Origin: Clostridium sp. MCC353
GTDB lineage: Bacteria > Bacillota > Clostridia > Lachnospirales > Lachnospiraceae
Reading direction: 5' to 3'
Assembly (NCBI RefSeq): GCF_018785315.1
Contig: NZ_WQPN01000025.1
Coordinates: 62,001 to 126,000 of the forward strand
Length of the DNA stretch: 64,000 nt
Position 1 is the stretch's first letter. The number at the start of each line of letters is the position of its first letter. Made by a program: the position numbers and the translations under genes. The notes beneath the pieces are model-generated. The model worked only from the letters and a program-made list of their open reading frames with translations. It made no database searches and was not told the DNA's origin. Below are positions 25,900 to 33,978 of the stretch, in pieces.

Positions 25900-26973
25900 C
25901 TATCTCGTTCCTTTCTCAATAATTAATGCAAGTCCCACGCCCAGAAAACCGCTGAGCAGTTTTGCCGCCATCATGGGCATTAAAATTTCCGGGTTAACGC
26001 CTGCTGTAAATCCCAGATGCGCTGAAAATACAGCGAGGGAGCTGACAAAAAATGCAGTTGTCACCACTTTCCCCTTGGGGCACATATCCTTAATGATCCT
26101 GAATGTAGGAAATGCGCTGATACAGGAAAACAGCATTCCCGCAATGGACGCCGAATCCAGGCCGAGCCCCGCTCCCATGGCTTCAAACGGCTTTCTTAGA
26201 AACCGCAGGATCATGCTCATAAGCGGCATGCTTCCCAGCAGGACAATGCAGATATCCGCCACGGTTTCCATGCCCTCCATGATGGGCGGCATCCCGGGAA
26301 TGAGCACAATTCCCGTCATATATTCAAACGCGGCGGCAGACAGTCCGATCACGGTCAGAATCCTAATCCCCCGTCCAAAGTAAATAAACCCCTTTACGGT
26401 CTTGTCCTGAGCGAATAAAAGCCCCAGAACCAGCAGGATTCCTATAATCAGAATGGGGATCAGGTTCACCAGCACAACAGGCAGAGGAAGTCCCATCAAA
26501 AGTCCTCCCACGATGGAACCGACAGGCACCGGAATCAGCCCGATCAGCAGGCCCTTGGCAAAATAAACGTGGTCTTCCTTCTCTATCATGCCCAGTCCCA
26601 CCGGAATTGTGAATACAATCGTAGCCCCCAGCATGGCGGATACGATCAGACCGGAAAAATAGCCCACCTGTATGTCTTCAGCCAGAGCCATGGCCAGCGG
26701 ATATCCGCCCATATCCAAAGCCAGCACGCTGGCAAACATGGCCGGATCAGCTCCGGCTAGACGGAATACGGGAACAACCACCGGCTGCAAAACATGGGCA
26801 ATTTTAGGAGCCAGACAGATGATTCCCACCATACTGAGGGCCGTGGGGCCGAGACACATAAACCCCTCTTCAAATTTTTGCCCCAGACCGAATTTGTTAT
26901 TCAATATGCAGTCTGCCCCGCCGATCAGGATTCCAACCGCCATTATGAACATAATAATTTGATTAATTGACAT
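25900..26973 (-). CDS. eutH: EutH-like ethanolamine permease
   Basis: A 357-residue integral membrane protein with about 10-11 helices. It carries EutH family features: MSINQIIMFIMAVGILIGGADC at the N-terminus (read in two parts), ALDMGGYPLAMALAED, GLGLDSASIAGMLFSCISAFPTF, and the conserved C-terminal AAKLLSGFLGV. EutH imports ethanolamine at low concentration. I chose the ATG at 26973; upstream codons to 27033 overlap the leader hairpin. No other eut gene (lyase, microcompartment, EutVW) is in the window, so it is an orphan whose substrate could differ. Confidence 0.85.
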   Translation of the reverse strand: MSINQIIMFIMAVGILIGGADCILNNKFGLGQKFEEGFMCLGPTALSMVGIICLAPKIAHVLQPVVVPVFRLAGADPAMFASVLALDMGGYPLAMALAEDIQVGYFSGLIVSAMLGATIVFTIPVGLGMIEKEDHVYFAKGLLIGLIPVPVGSIVGGLLMGLPLPVVLVNLIPILIIGILLVLGLLFAQDKTVKGFIYFGRGIRILTVIGLSAAAFEYMTGIVLIPGMPPIMEGMETVADICIVLLGSMPLMSMILRFLRKPFEAMGAGLGLDSASIAGMLFSCISAFPTFRIIKDMCPKGKVVTTAFFVSSLAVFSAHLGFTAGVNPEILMPMMAAKLLSGFLGVGLALIIEKGTR

Positions 26974-27005
26974 CGCTGTGTTCCACCAGTCTTTATTTAA
27001 TATGT

Positions 27006-27035
27006 AAAAAGAGTGTGCAGAAAATCCGCACACTC
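27006..27035 (-). terminator. terminator-like hairpin in the eutH leader (possible attenuator)
   Basis: On the minus strand GAGTGTGC, a 9-base loop, GCACACTC and then TTTTT form an intrinsic terminator. No minus-strand gene lies upstream; the next gene is divergent. So the hairpin sits between the eutH promoter region and its start codon, where it could act as an attenuator. Confidence 0.55.
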
Positions 27036-27112
27036 CTATCTTAATTTATATTGTATTTTTTATCAACTAAGCTTTTTAAAATTCCTGCATATTATCTGAG
27101 TTTATCTCCGAA

Positions 27113-27127
27113 TTTCCAAATTGGAAA
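27113..27127. promoter_or_regulatory. interrupted palindrome upstream of the 4Fe-4S oxidoreductase locus
   Basis: TTTCCAAATTGGAAA has 7-base arms around one central base. It lies 20 bases upstream of the -35 box of the divergent promoter, a suitable place for an activator such as the LysR protein encoded downstream. Confidence 0.45.
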
Positions 27128-27146
27128 AAGCCCCCCTCATATCGAT

Positions 27147-27175
27147 TTGCAGTCCGCCCCCCTATTTGTTATAAC
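27147..27175 (+). promoter_or_regulatory. promoter for the 4Fe-4S oxidoreductase locus
   Basis: TTGCAG (27147-27152), 17-base spacer, TATAAC (27170-27175). The first gene starts 48 bases downstream. Confidence 0.5.
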
Positions 27176-27222
27176 CAAATTATAGAACCCGAAATAGTTT
27201 TGGAAGATATGAGGTGAAATGA

Positions 27223-28200
27223 ATGGGATATTCAACTATTGAACTGCAAATCAAAAATTTTGCCCTGACAGAGGCCAAAATGGATAAGGTTGGTATTGCA
27301 AACGTGGAACGTTTTAACGAATCACCGGCCGGCAATCACCCCACCGACTTCCTTCCAGGCTGTCAGTCCGTCGTTGTGTTCTGCACCCGCCTGCCGGACG
27401 GAGCCGTCAATGCGGCGCTCAGGACATTTGAAGACGGGCAGCATGACCTGCATGGACAATACGGCGCGTTTGGTTACGTTGGAGCGCCTAATTACAACTT
27501 ATTATGGACCAACTACAAAATCGCCCGCTTTATGGAAAATCTGACCGGAGAACCTGCCCTGCCCCAAACCGCAGGCCCCACCCATGGGGCTAAGATGATG
27601 AGCATGAGACACTGCGCCGTAGCCGCCGGTTTAGGTGAATTCGGCTGGTCTTCCATCGTGCTCACCCCGGAATTCGGGCCCCGGAACCGGTTCGGCGCTG
27701 TTTTGACCACAGCTAAACTGAAACCGGACCCCATGTACAGCGGCCCCAAACTCTGCAACCCGGAAAAATGCCACATCTGTGAAAAAATGTGCCCTACCGG
27801 AGCCATTCCCCCATATAACAGCGCCCAGAAGCGGATCGTGGATTTCGGGGAGGGCAATGTCCAGACCTACTGCGGAATCAACTGGAACAAATGCCGCATC
27901 ATGTGCCACGGCTGCTACGAAGAATTTAACTCCTCAGGCGGCAATCTGCTGGACCCGGAGATCACCAATCCATTGAGCGAGGACCTGGCCCCTGTTATGA
28001 AATACAACACGGACCACCCTCTCATGCACTTCCCCCAGCACAACCCCACATGGAAATGCGGCAACTGCCTGGAATACTGCCCGGTAGGAAACTGGAAGGA
28101 ACGGTTCCACGACACCGGCATTTCCAGGGTCAATACCTATCAGTTTGTGGACGATTATCCTGATGTGGATATGGATACTCTGGTTCCCCAAAATGCGTGA
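27223..28200 (+). CDS. QueG/reductive-dehalogenase-like 4Fe-4S oxidoreductase, paralogue 1
   Basis: A 325-residue protein, first of three paralogues. It has an N-terminal domain with KVGIANVERF and DGAVNAALRTFEDG, then GLGEFGWSSIVLTPEFGPR, which resembles the cobalamin-site region of QueG and RdhA. A 4Fe-4S motif C-x4-C-x2-C-x3-CP is at CNPEKCHICEKMCP, and a second partial cluster motif CGNCLEYCPVG lies near the C-terminus. Only this copy has an added cysteine cluster (CRIMCHGC) and a 20-residue acidic C-terminal tail. No signal peptide, so cytoplasmic. Substrate unknown; a role in queuosine synthesis is unlikely for three tandem copies. Confidence 0.75.
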   Translation: MGYSTIELQIKNFALTEAKMDKVGIANVERFNESPAGNHPTDFLPGCQSVVVFCTRLPDGAVNAALRTFEDGQHDLHGQYGAFGYVGAPNYNLLWTNYKIARFMENLTGEPALPQTAGPTHGAKMMSMRHCAVAAGLGEFGWSSIVLTPEFGPRNRFGAVLTTAKLKPDPMYSGPKLCNPEKCHICEKMCPTGAIPPYNSAQKRIVDFGEGNVQTYCGINWNKCRIMCHGCYEEFNSSGGNLLDPEITNPLSEDLAPVMKYNTDHPLMHFPQHNPTWKCGNCLEYCPVGNWKERFHDTGISRVNTYQFVDDYPDVDMDTLVPQNA

Positions 28201-28303
28201 GGCCGCACAACATGACGGTTATTCTGCGCATAAAGTCTGTGCCCGCGCTGCTGCCCGGACTTTCTATGAAATAAGCAGCGCAGAAATGAGGTTGAGTTAA
28301 CAG

Positions 28304-29254
28304 ATGAGTAAATACAGAACTCTGAAAGCTTATATTCTTAGCAAGGCCGACATGGACTATGTGGGAATCTGCCCTGCGGACGCCCTTTCCGGCGAGCCGG
28401 AAGGCCACCTGCCCACAGACCTGCTGCCCACGGCAAAGTCCATCATCGTATTCGGCCGCCGCATGACGGACGGAGCCGTTTCCGCCGCCTTCCGCCATTT
28501 TGAAGACCGGGTCACCGCCGCCCAGAGCGCCTATGCGGATCACTGCGTATATTTATCGGCAAATTTTCTGCTGCTGAACGATTCCTATAACCTATGTGAA
28601 CATTTAGAACGGATCTACGGCGGCTGTTCCATGCCCCTAACCTTTAACGCCATGCAGGCAGTTGAACCGGAAAACCACAGCGTGCCTTATTTTGCCGATC
28701 CCTATAAAGCGGGACTTCCTCTGGACATCGCCAAAGCGGCGGCGGCGGCCGGTCTGGGTGAGCTGGGCTGGAGCCGCCGTCTGCTGACCCCCAAAGACGG
28801 TCCCAGGGTCAACCTCACCGCAGTCATTACGGATATCGAATTTGACCAGTATGACCTGCCCTACAACGGACCCAGGCTCTGCGACCCAGCCGCCTGCCAT
28901 ATCTGCTCCACCATGTGTCCGACCAGGGCCATTCCTGCTTATGAAGACAGCGAACCCCAAACCGTAAACATCGGCGGACACAGCCATATAATCTGTGATA
29001 TGAATGCAAATGGATGCGCGGTGGCGGCCATGGCCATGCGGAAGGAATTTTCCGGCCGTGTGCCCGTAAAAGACGTGGTGGAAAGCTATCACCCCACAGA
29101 CGAAGAAATGGCCCAGGGATTTTCCAAAAAGAGCATAGAAGCAGGCATGTGCCTGGATCACTGGCCCCAGTTTTTCTGTGACAAATGTCTCATCTACTGT
29201 CCGGCAGGCAATTGGAAAGAAAGATTCCACGACACCGGCTTATCCAAACTGTGA
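28304..29254 (+). CDS. QueG/reductive-dehalogenase-like 4Fe-4S oxidoreductase, paralogue 2
   Basis: A 316-residue paralogue of its neighbours. Shared blocks are YVGICPADALSGEPEGHLPTD, DGAVSAAFRHFEDR, AAGLGELGWSRRLLTPKDGPR, CDPAACHICSTMCPTRAI (C-x4-C-x2-C-x3-CP) and CDKCLIYCPAGNWKERFHDTG. Compared with copy 1 it lacks the CRIMCHGC insert (ANGCAVAAMAM instead). The ATG has a GAGGTTGAG region upstream, and 103 bases separate it from copy 1. It probably transfers electrons from 4Fe-4S clusters to a corrinoid or directly to substrate. Confidence 0.75.
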   Translation: MSKYRTLKAYILSKADMDYVGICPADALSGEPEGHLPTDLLPTAKSIIVFGRRMTDGAVSAAFRHFEDRVTAAQSAYADHCVYLSANFLLLNDSYNLCEHLERIYGGCSMPLTFNAMQAVEPENHSVPYFADPYKAGLPLDIAKAAAAAGLGELGWSRRLLTPKDGPRVNLTAVITDIEFDQYDLPYNGPRLCDPAACHICSTMCPTRAIPAYEDSEPQTVNIGGHSHIICDMNANGCAVAAMAMRKEFSGRVPVKDVVESYHPTDEEMAQGFSKKSIEAGMCLDHWPQFFCDKCLIYCPAGNWKERFHDTGLSKL

Positions 29255-29265
29255 GGAGGGACAAT

Positions 29266-29730
29266 ATGAAAAAAATCGTGATACATACCGGCTTTCTGCC
29301 GGATTCTCCCCTGGAATACCGCGGCGGATACATTTACAAGGTGAAATACACCAGAGAAGGGGCAAATGGCCTGAAACGGGTGGACAGCATCCACATCGCA
29401 GGGGATAATGAAGGGGTGGAATTTCCCACGCCCGTATTTTCCGGCAAGAAACCGGAAGGCGTGGGCGGTATCGGCGGAAAAATAGAAATCCCCCAAACCA
29501 TCGCACCTCAAAATCCCTTAAACGGGCGCATCCACCAATACTATTGTATAGATAACGACGTTTGGATCAAAAATCTGGGCAATTTAAAATATATCACCGA
29601 ATGGACCACGGAAGAAAAATGGGGCCTTGCCGAAGAAGTCACCTATGATGAAAACGGTGAAAAACTCTCCGGCCGTGACTTGGGATTTATCATTCTGCGC
29701 AACGACCGTTCCCGCGGCATTTCCCTTTAA
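29266..29730 (+). CDS. unrecognised 154-residue protein in the 4Fe-4S oxidoreductase locus
   Basis: The start is the ATG at 29266 after GAGGAGGG. The protein has no membrane segment, no signal peptide and only one cysteine. It is rich in beta-prone sequence (GGYIYKVKYTREG, VDSIHIAGDNEG) and glycine turns (EGVGGIGGKIEIP). I do not recognise a family. It lies 11 bases after paralogue 2 and 31 before the ferredoxin, so co-translation with the oxidoreductases is very likely. It may be a small partner subunit or a substrate-binding protein. Confidence 0.65.
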   Translation: MKKIVIHTGFLPDSPLEYRGGYIYKVKYTREGANGLKRVDSIHIAGDNEGVEFPTPVFSGKKPEGVGGIGGKIEIPQTIAPQNPLNGRIHQYYCIDNDVWIKNLGNLKYITEWTTEEKWGLAEEVTYDENGEKLSGRDLGFIILRNDRSRGISL

Positions 29731-29761
29731 AAACAGAGCGCAGAATTAGAAGGAGAGACCC

Positions 29762-29965
29762 ATGAAAAAAATTCTCGTCGATCCCAATCGGTGCAGAGGC
29801 TGCAGACTGTGCAGAAAAGGCTGTACGGCCCAGGCAATCCAGATCCGGAACCATCAGGCCGTAATCGGCAGACAATGCATTTTCTGCCAAAGATGCATAA
29901 CCAATTGTCCTTTCCATGCGCTGAGCCTTTGGGAGGACAGCCCAAAATCGAAAAGCGAGGTGTAA
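29762..29965 (+). CDS. small ferredoxin-like 4Fe-4S protein
   Basis: A 67-residue protein with two cluster motifs: CRGCRLCRKGC (C-x2-C-x2-C-x3-C spacing) followed by TAQAIQI, and CIFCQRCITNCPFHAL. This is a 2x[4Fe-4S] bacterial ferredoxin fold, although the first cluster lacks the usual final CP. It is 5 bases upstream of paralogue 3 and is the likely electron donor for the adjacent oxidoreductases. The ATG follows GAAGGAGAG. Confidence 0.8.
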   Translation: MKKILVDPNRCRGCRLCRKGCTAQAIQIRNHQAVIGRQCIFCQRCITNCPFHALSLWEDSPKSKSEV

Positions 29966-29970
29966 ACCTG

Positions 29971-30924
29971 ATGAATCAAACCATACTCACCAGAGAAATT
30001 AAAAATTTTCTTTACTCCAACTGTGATATGGATCTGGCAGGCATCTGTCCTGCCTCGGCACTTTCCGGCGAACCAGAAGGCCGCCGCCCCACGGACATTC
30101 TTCCCTGTGCCCAATCCGTCATCGTCTACGGAAAAAGGCTGTTAAACGGAGCCGTCCAGGCGGCATTCCGCCGGTTAGAGGACGGCAACGACAATGCTGA
30201 ATCCATTTATTCCACATTTGGAAGTGAACTGGTCCCTAATTTTTCCATGCTCTTCCACACCTTCAATATTGCCAATTATGTGGAACGGTTCATGGGAGGG
30301 ACCACCCAGCCCCTGTCCTGCGGCCCGAACCAGAACGGGGTTCCTTCCAATACGGAACTGCCCCTGTTCGCCGGCCCCTATAAAGGCGGCATTCCATTTA
30401 ATATCCCCCATGCGGCAGTTGCCGCCGGTTTAGGGCAGCTGGGCTGGAGCAATCACGTGCTGACTAAAGAGTTCGGCCCCCGCATCCAGTTCGGCGCCAT
30501 TTTAACCGATTTGGTTCTGGATTACGACCTGCCGGATACCGGACCCAGGCTCTGCGACCCGCAGAAATGCCATATCTGTTCTCAGGTATGTCCGACGCAT
30601 GCCCTTCCTTCAGCGGAGGAAGATGATGCAAAAACAGTAACTATTGCCGGGACAGAATACCAGGTGTCAAATCATAAAATCAACGCCTGTACCGTGGCGG
30701 CCCTGGGGCTGAGAAATGAGTTCTGCGGCAGGAGGAAGACCGGGGATCTGGTGGACAGCTATGATCCCACCGACCAGGAGATCGGGGAAGCCATAAAAAA
30801 GAAACCATTTTCCAACACCGACCTGGATCATTATCCAAAGTATTACTGCGACAAATGCCTGCTGTACTGTCCGGTTGGAAACTGGAAGGAAATTTTTCAT
30901 GATACGAAGCTGTCAAAGGGTTAA
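29971..30924 (+). CDS. QueG/reductive-dehalogenase-like 4Fe-4S oxidoreductase, paralogue 3
   Basis: A 317-residue paralogue starting at the ATG at 29971, 5 bases after the ferredoxin stop. Shared blocks are LAGICPASALSGEPEGRRPTD, NGAVQAAFRRLEDG, AAGLGQLGWSNHVLTKEFGPR, CDPQKCHICSQVCPTHAL and CDKCLLYCPVGNWKEIFHDT. It is closest to paralogue 2 in its N-terminal half. The three copies differ in the 70-130 region, the likely substrate pocket, which suggests three related substrates or one pathway with three steps. Confidence 0.75.
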   Translation: MNQTILTREIKNFLYSNCDMDLAGICPASALSGEPEGRRPTDILPCAQSVIVYGKRLLNGAVQAAFRRLEDGNDNAESIYSTFGSELVPNFSMLFHTFNIANYVERFMGGTTQPLSCGPNQNGVPSNTELPLFAGPYKGGIPFNIPHAAVAAGLGQLGWSNHVLTKEFGPRIQFGAILTDLVLDYDLPDTGPRLCDPQKCHICSQVCPTHALPSAEEDDAKTVTIAGTEYQVSNHKINACTVAALGLRNEFCGRRKTGDLVDSYDPTDQEIGEAIKKKPFSNTDLDHYPKYYCDKCLLYCPVGNWKEIFHDTKLSKG

Positions 30925-31062
30925 CAAATTAGTTACATAACTTAATAAAGCCGGGAGGGGACATATATGGTAAAGTATGTGTTTCCTTCCTTATATTGTT
31001 TTATAAAAATATGTCTTTGCATATCACCACTAACCCGCCATTTACCAGCAGGAGGAAACCGT

Positions 31063-31974
31063 ATGGATACGAAATTAATTGAAACAGCAATTGCGGTGCA
31101 TACATATAAAAGCTATTCTGAGGCGGCTTATCAGATTTCCCTTTCACCGTCCGCCGTTTCCAAACACATTGTTCAGCTTGAAAGTGAGCTGGGCATCAGG
31201 CTTTTTAACAGGCAGACGAAGTTAAACTCTGTTTCTCTCACAAAGGAAGGCGAGGAACTGATTCCCGTATTTTATTCCTTTATCGACGAGTATCATTCCA
31301 TTTTAAAAAAGGTGGAAAAAATCAGGGCCTGCAGGGAGGCCCACATCAATATCAGCGCCGTTCCCCTGATCGGCACCATTGGAGAAAATGAAATTCTGGC
31401 TGATTTTTATATGCGCTATCCGGATATTACGGTAGAGGACATCCGACGTCCCGTCAAGGAACAGATCAGGATGTTAAAATGCGGGCTGCTGGACGCGTCT
31501 TTTCTCTTTACGATTTCCAGCTGGCATCCGGATCATTTTGTAGTATCTGAATTCGATCCCGAACAGTTCGGCCTTATCCCCATCTACCAAAGCCGGAGAC
31601 TGCTGTTCGGAATCAGCACAGACAATCCCCTGTCCTCTAAAAAAGCTCTGACAGCGGAGGATTTGAAGGGCCAGACCTTCATCTTCAGCCATGCGGTGGA
31701 AGCCCATAAAAGCCCTCTCCCCGATTTAAAGCCTGATGATTTTAAATGGCGCATTATGGATTTCCGTCAGAAAAGCCTGATTCTGGATTTCGTCGCAAAG
31801 GGAGGCGGAATCCTGCCCCTGGCCTGCAAACCGGTCACCCATCCCGGCGTCCGTTATGTACCTGCCGATGGCTGGAAAGAGGAATCCCACGCATTTTTTA
31901 TCTACCGGAAAAATACAGGCTCACCTGCCCTGCGCAGCCTGGTCAGTCTGGTAAAAGAGTATTCTCTCGTTTAA
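31063..31974 (+). CDS. LysR-family transcriptional regulator
   Basis: A 303-residue protein starting at the ATG at 31063 after GCAGGAGG. The N-terminal helix-turn-helix (YSEAAYQISLSPSAVSKHIVQLE) and a C-terminal periplasmic-binding-like effector domain are typical. It follows the third paralogue by about 140 bases on the same strand, and probably activates the oxidoreductase genes in response to a pathway metabolite. The palindrome at 27113-27127 is a candidate site. Confidence 0.88.
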   Translation: MDTKLIETAIAVHTYKSYSEAAYQISLSPSAVSKHIVQLESELGIRLFNRQTKLNSVSLTKEGEELIPVFYSFIDEYHSILKKVEKIRACREAHINISAVPLIGTIGENEILADFYMRYPDITVEDIRRPVKEQIRMLKCGLLDASFLFTISSWHPDHFVVSEFDPEQFGLIPIYQSRRLLFGISTDNPLSSKKALTAEDLKGQTFIFSHAVEAHKSPLPDLKPDDFKWRIMDFRQKSLILDFVAKGGGILPLACKPVTHPGVRYVPADGWKEESHAFFIYRKNTGSPALRSLVSLVKEYSLV

Positions 31975-32065
31975 TATTAAAAATTAGCACGAGAGTGTGT
32001 TTGAAAATTCACATCTATCAGAAAGCAATTTTCAAACATACTCTAAATTTAGAAGGAGGCTGCCG

Positions 32066-33022
32066 ATGTCCGCACGAACCATTTCGGAAGAAGAAGAAAA
32101 ACGCCTGAAACGGATAGGATTTTTAAATAACCGGGATACGGACTGTTTCAGCGCCCGGGTCATCACCAGAAACGGCAGAATGGACGCGGAGCAGATGCAT
32201 TCAATCGCAGACGCCGCCCGCCATTTTGGAAACGGAACCCTGATAATGACAGCCCGCCTGTCCGTAGAAGTTCAGGGAATACCTTATGAAAAAATCGAAC
32301 CTTTCCGGGAGTATCTAAATGCCCATGGCTTAGAAACCGGAGGAACCGGGGCCAAGGTCCGCCCGATCGTGTCCTGTAAGGGAAGCACCTGCCACTACGG
32401 CCTGCTGGACGCTTATTCCCTGGCTGAAGAGCTTCATAACGCATTTTTCGTCGGTTATCACGATGTGGTGCTGCCCCATAAGTTCAAAATAGCAGTTGGC
32501 GGCTGCCCCAATAACTGCGTAAAGCCAACCTTAAATGACCTTGGAATTATGGGACAGCGCATACCGGATTACCGGCCGGAAAAATGCTTGAACTGCAATG
32601 ACTGCGGCGTTGTCAACACCTGCCCCACAAGAGCGGCCCGGATCAAAAACCACCACCTTGAAATCAACAAGGATAAATGCGTTCAATGCGGACGCTGCAT
32701 CACCAAATGCCATTTCGACGTGATGAATGGACACACAGACGGCTATACAATCTTCATCGGCGGGCGCTGGGGCAAAAAGCAGGCCTCAGGGCGGCCTTTA
32801 AACCAGTTCTTTACCGACAAAAATGAGGTCATTAAAACTGTTGAAAAGACCATTCTGTTTTTCCGCGAACAGGGCCTGCCCGGCGAGCGGTTCGCCACTA
32901 CAATCAACCGGATCGGGTATCCGGTGGCGGAAGCTCAGATTTTATCGGATAAGATTTTGGAGAGAAAAGATGAAATTCTGGCCATCGACTGTGACGAGGC
33001 AATGAACCTGGTAAGATGTTAA
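32066..33022 (+). CDS. AsrC-like nitrite/sulfite reductase domain protein with ferredoxin clusters
   Basis: A 318-residue protein starting at the ATG at 32066 after AGAAGGAGG. The siroheme/4Fe-4S motif is present as SCKGSTCHYG and GGCPNNCVKP. Two ferredoxin-type clusters follow: CLNCNDCGVVNTCP and CVQCGRCITKCHFD. This layout matches the catalytic C subunit of anaerobic sulfite reductase, but the partner AsrA and AsrB genes are absent. Electron donor and substrate are therefore open; sulfite, nitrite or another oxyanion are possible. It is 91 bases after the LysR gene. Confidence 0.8.
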   Translation: MSARTISEEEEKRLKRIGFLNNRDTDCFSARVITRNGRMDAEQMHSIADAARHFGNGTLIMTARLSVEVQGIPYEKIEPFREYLNAHGLETGGTGAKVRPIVSCKGSTCHYGLLDAYSLAEELHNAFFVGYHDVVLPHKFKIAVGGCPNNCVKPTLNDLGIMGQRIPDYRPEKCLNCNDCGVVNTCPTRAARIKNHHLEINKDKCVQCGRCITKCHFDVMNGHTDGYTIFIGGRWGKKQASGRPLNQFFTDKNEVIKTVEKTILFFREQGLPGERFATTINRIGYPVAEAQILSDKILERKDEILAIDCDEAMNLVRC

Positions 33023-33160
33023 ACTGACATTGCGGTTAAACGTTCATACCGCCTGATATAAATAGTATCATTTTTTCCCGCCATTTAAATTGTTACTATA
33101 AATACTGCTTTTAAGTATTGATCATAGGATTTATAATGAAAAGCGGCAGGTGATGATAAT

Positions 33161-33976
33161 ATGTTTAAAATCGGTGAATTTTCCAAACTGACGCAGGTGT
33201 CGATCCGAATGCTCCGCTATTATGATGAGACAGGGCTTTTGAAGCCGGCAAAAATCGATGAATGGACGGGTTACCGCATGTATTCGGTCGAGCAGATCCC
33301 CATCCTCAACAGGATTGTATATCTCCGGGACAGCGGTTTCAATGTTTCGGAAATCGCGGCAGCTCTCAGCAATAAGGACGACCGTTTATTGCTGAAACAG
33401 CTTGATGCAAAGTATGCCGAAATTGAAAGGGCCATTCAGGATGAACAGGAAAAGTTAAGGAAGATAACATTTGCTAAAAAGGAGATTTTGGAGCCCAAAA
33501 ACGAAATCCATTATCAGATTACAATTAAAGAAATTCCCAGTTACAGGGTTCTTTCCCTGCGCAGAATCATTCCGGACTACTACGGGGAAGGCGGATTATG
33601 GAAGGAATTGTCTGATTTTGCTAAAAAACATCAGATATCCATTTCAAGCAATACCTTTTCCATCTACCATGACAAGGAATACAAAGAGACCGATGTGGAT
33701 GTGGAATTGTGCGCTCCTGTGGAAAAACCAGGCACCAGCTCAGGCTGTTTTACATTTCGGAAGACTGAACCCATTTCATCCATGGCCTGCACAATGGTTT
33801 ACGGGGATTTCAGCAACATAGCGGGCGCGTATACCGTTTTCGCAAAGTGGCTGCAGGATCACAGCCAGTATGAAATGTGCGGTAATACACGTCAAATCGT
33901 GCACCGCGGCCCATGGAATGAATGCAATCCGGAAAAATATCTGGTGGAGCTTCAGATACCGTTGAAAAATATTTGA
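33161..33976 (+). CDS. MerR-family regulator with GyrI-like effector domain
   Basis: A 271-residue protein. An N-terminal MerR helix-turn-helix (KIGEFSKLTQVSIRMLRYYDE) is followed by a helical linker (QLDAKYAEIERAIQDEQEKL) and a C-terminal effector-binding domain of the BmrR/GyrI type (about 115-270). Such proteins sense drugs or hydrophobic ligands and act on spaced promoters. No target transporter is directly adjacent. The long inverted-repeat element begins 2 bases after its stop codon. Confidence 0.85.
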   Translation: MFKIGEFSKLTQVSIRMLRYYDETGLLKPAKIDEWTGYRMYSVEQIPILNRIVYLRDSGFNVSEIAAALSNKDDRLLLKQLDAKYAEIERAIQDEQEKLRKITFAKKEILEPKNEIHYQITIKEIPSYRVLSLRRIIPDYYGEGGLWKELSDFAKKHQISISSNTFSIYHDKEYKETDVDVELCAPVEKPGTSSGCFTFRKTEPISSMACTMVYGDFSNIAGAYTVFAKWLQDHSQYEMCGNTRQIVHRGPWNECNPEKYLVELQIPLKNI

Positions 33977-33978
33977 TT

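Noticed and set aside
27223-30924. Annotation of the three paralogues as epoxyqueuosine reductase (queG)
   Set aside because: Similarity to QueG is real, but three tandem copies with a dedicated ferredoxin, unknown protein and LysR regulator and no queuosine genes make a single housekeeping function unlikely. I kept a neutral family name.
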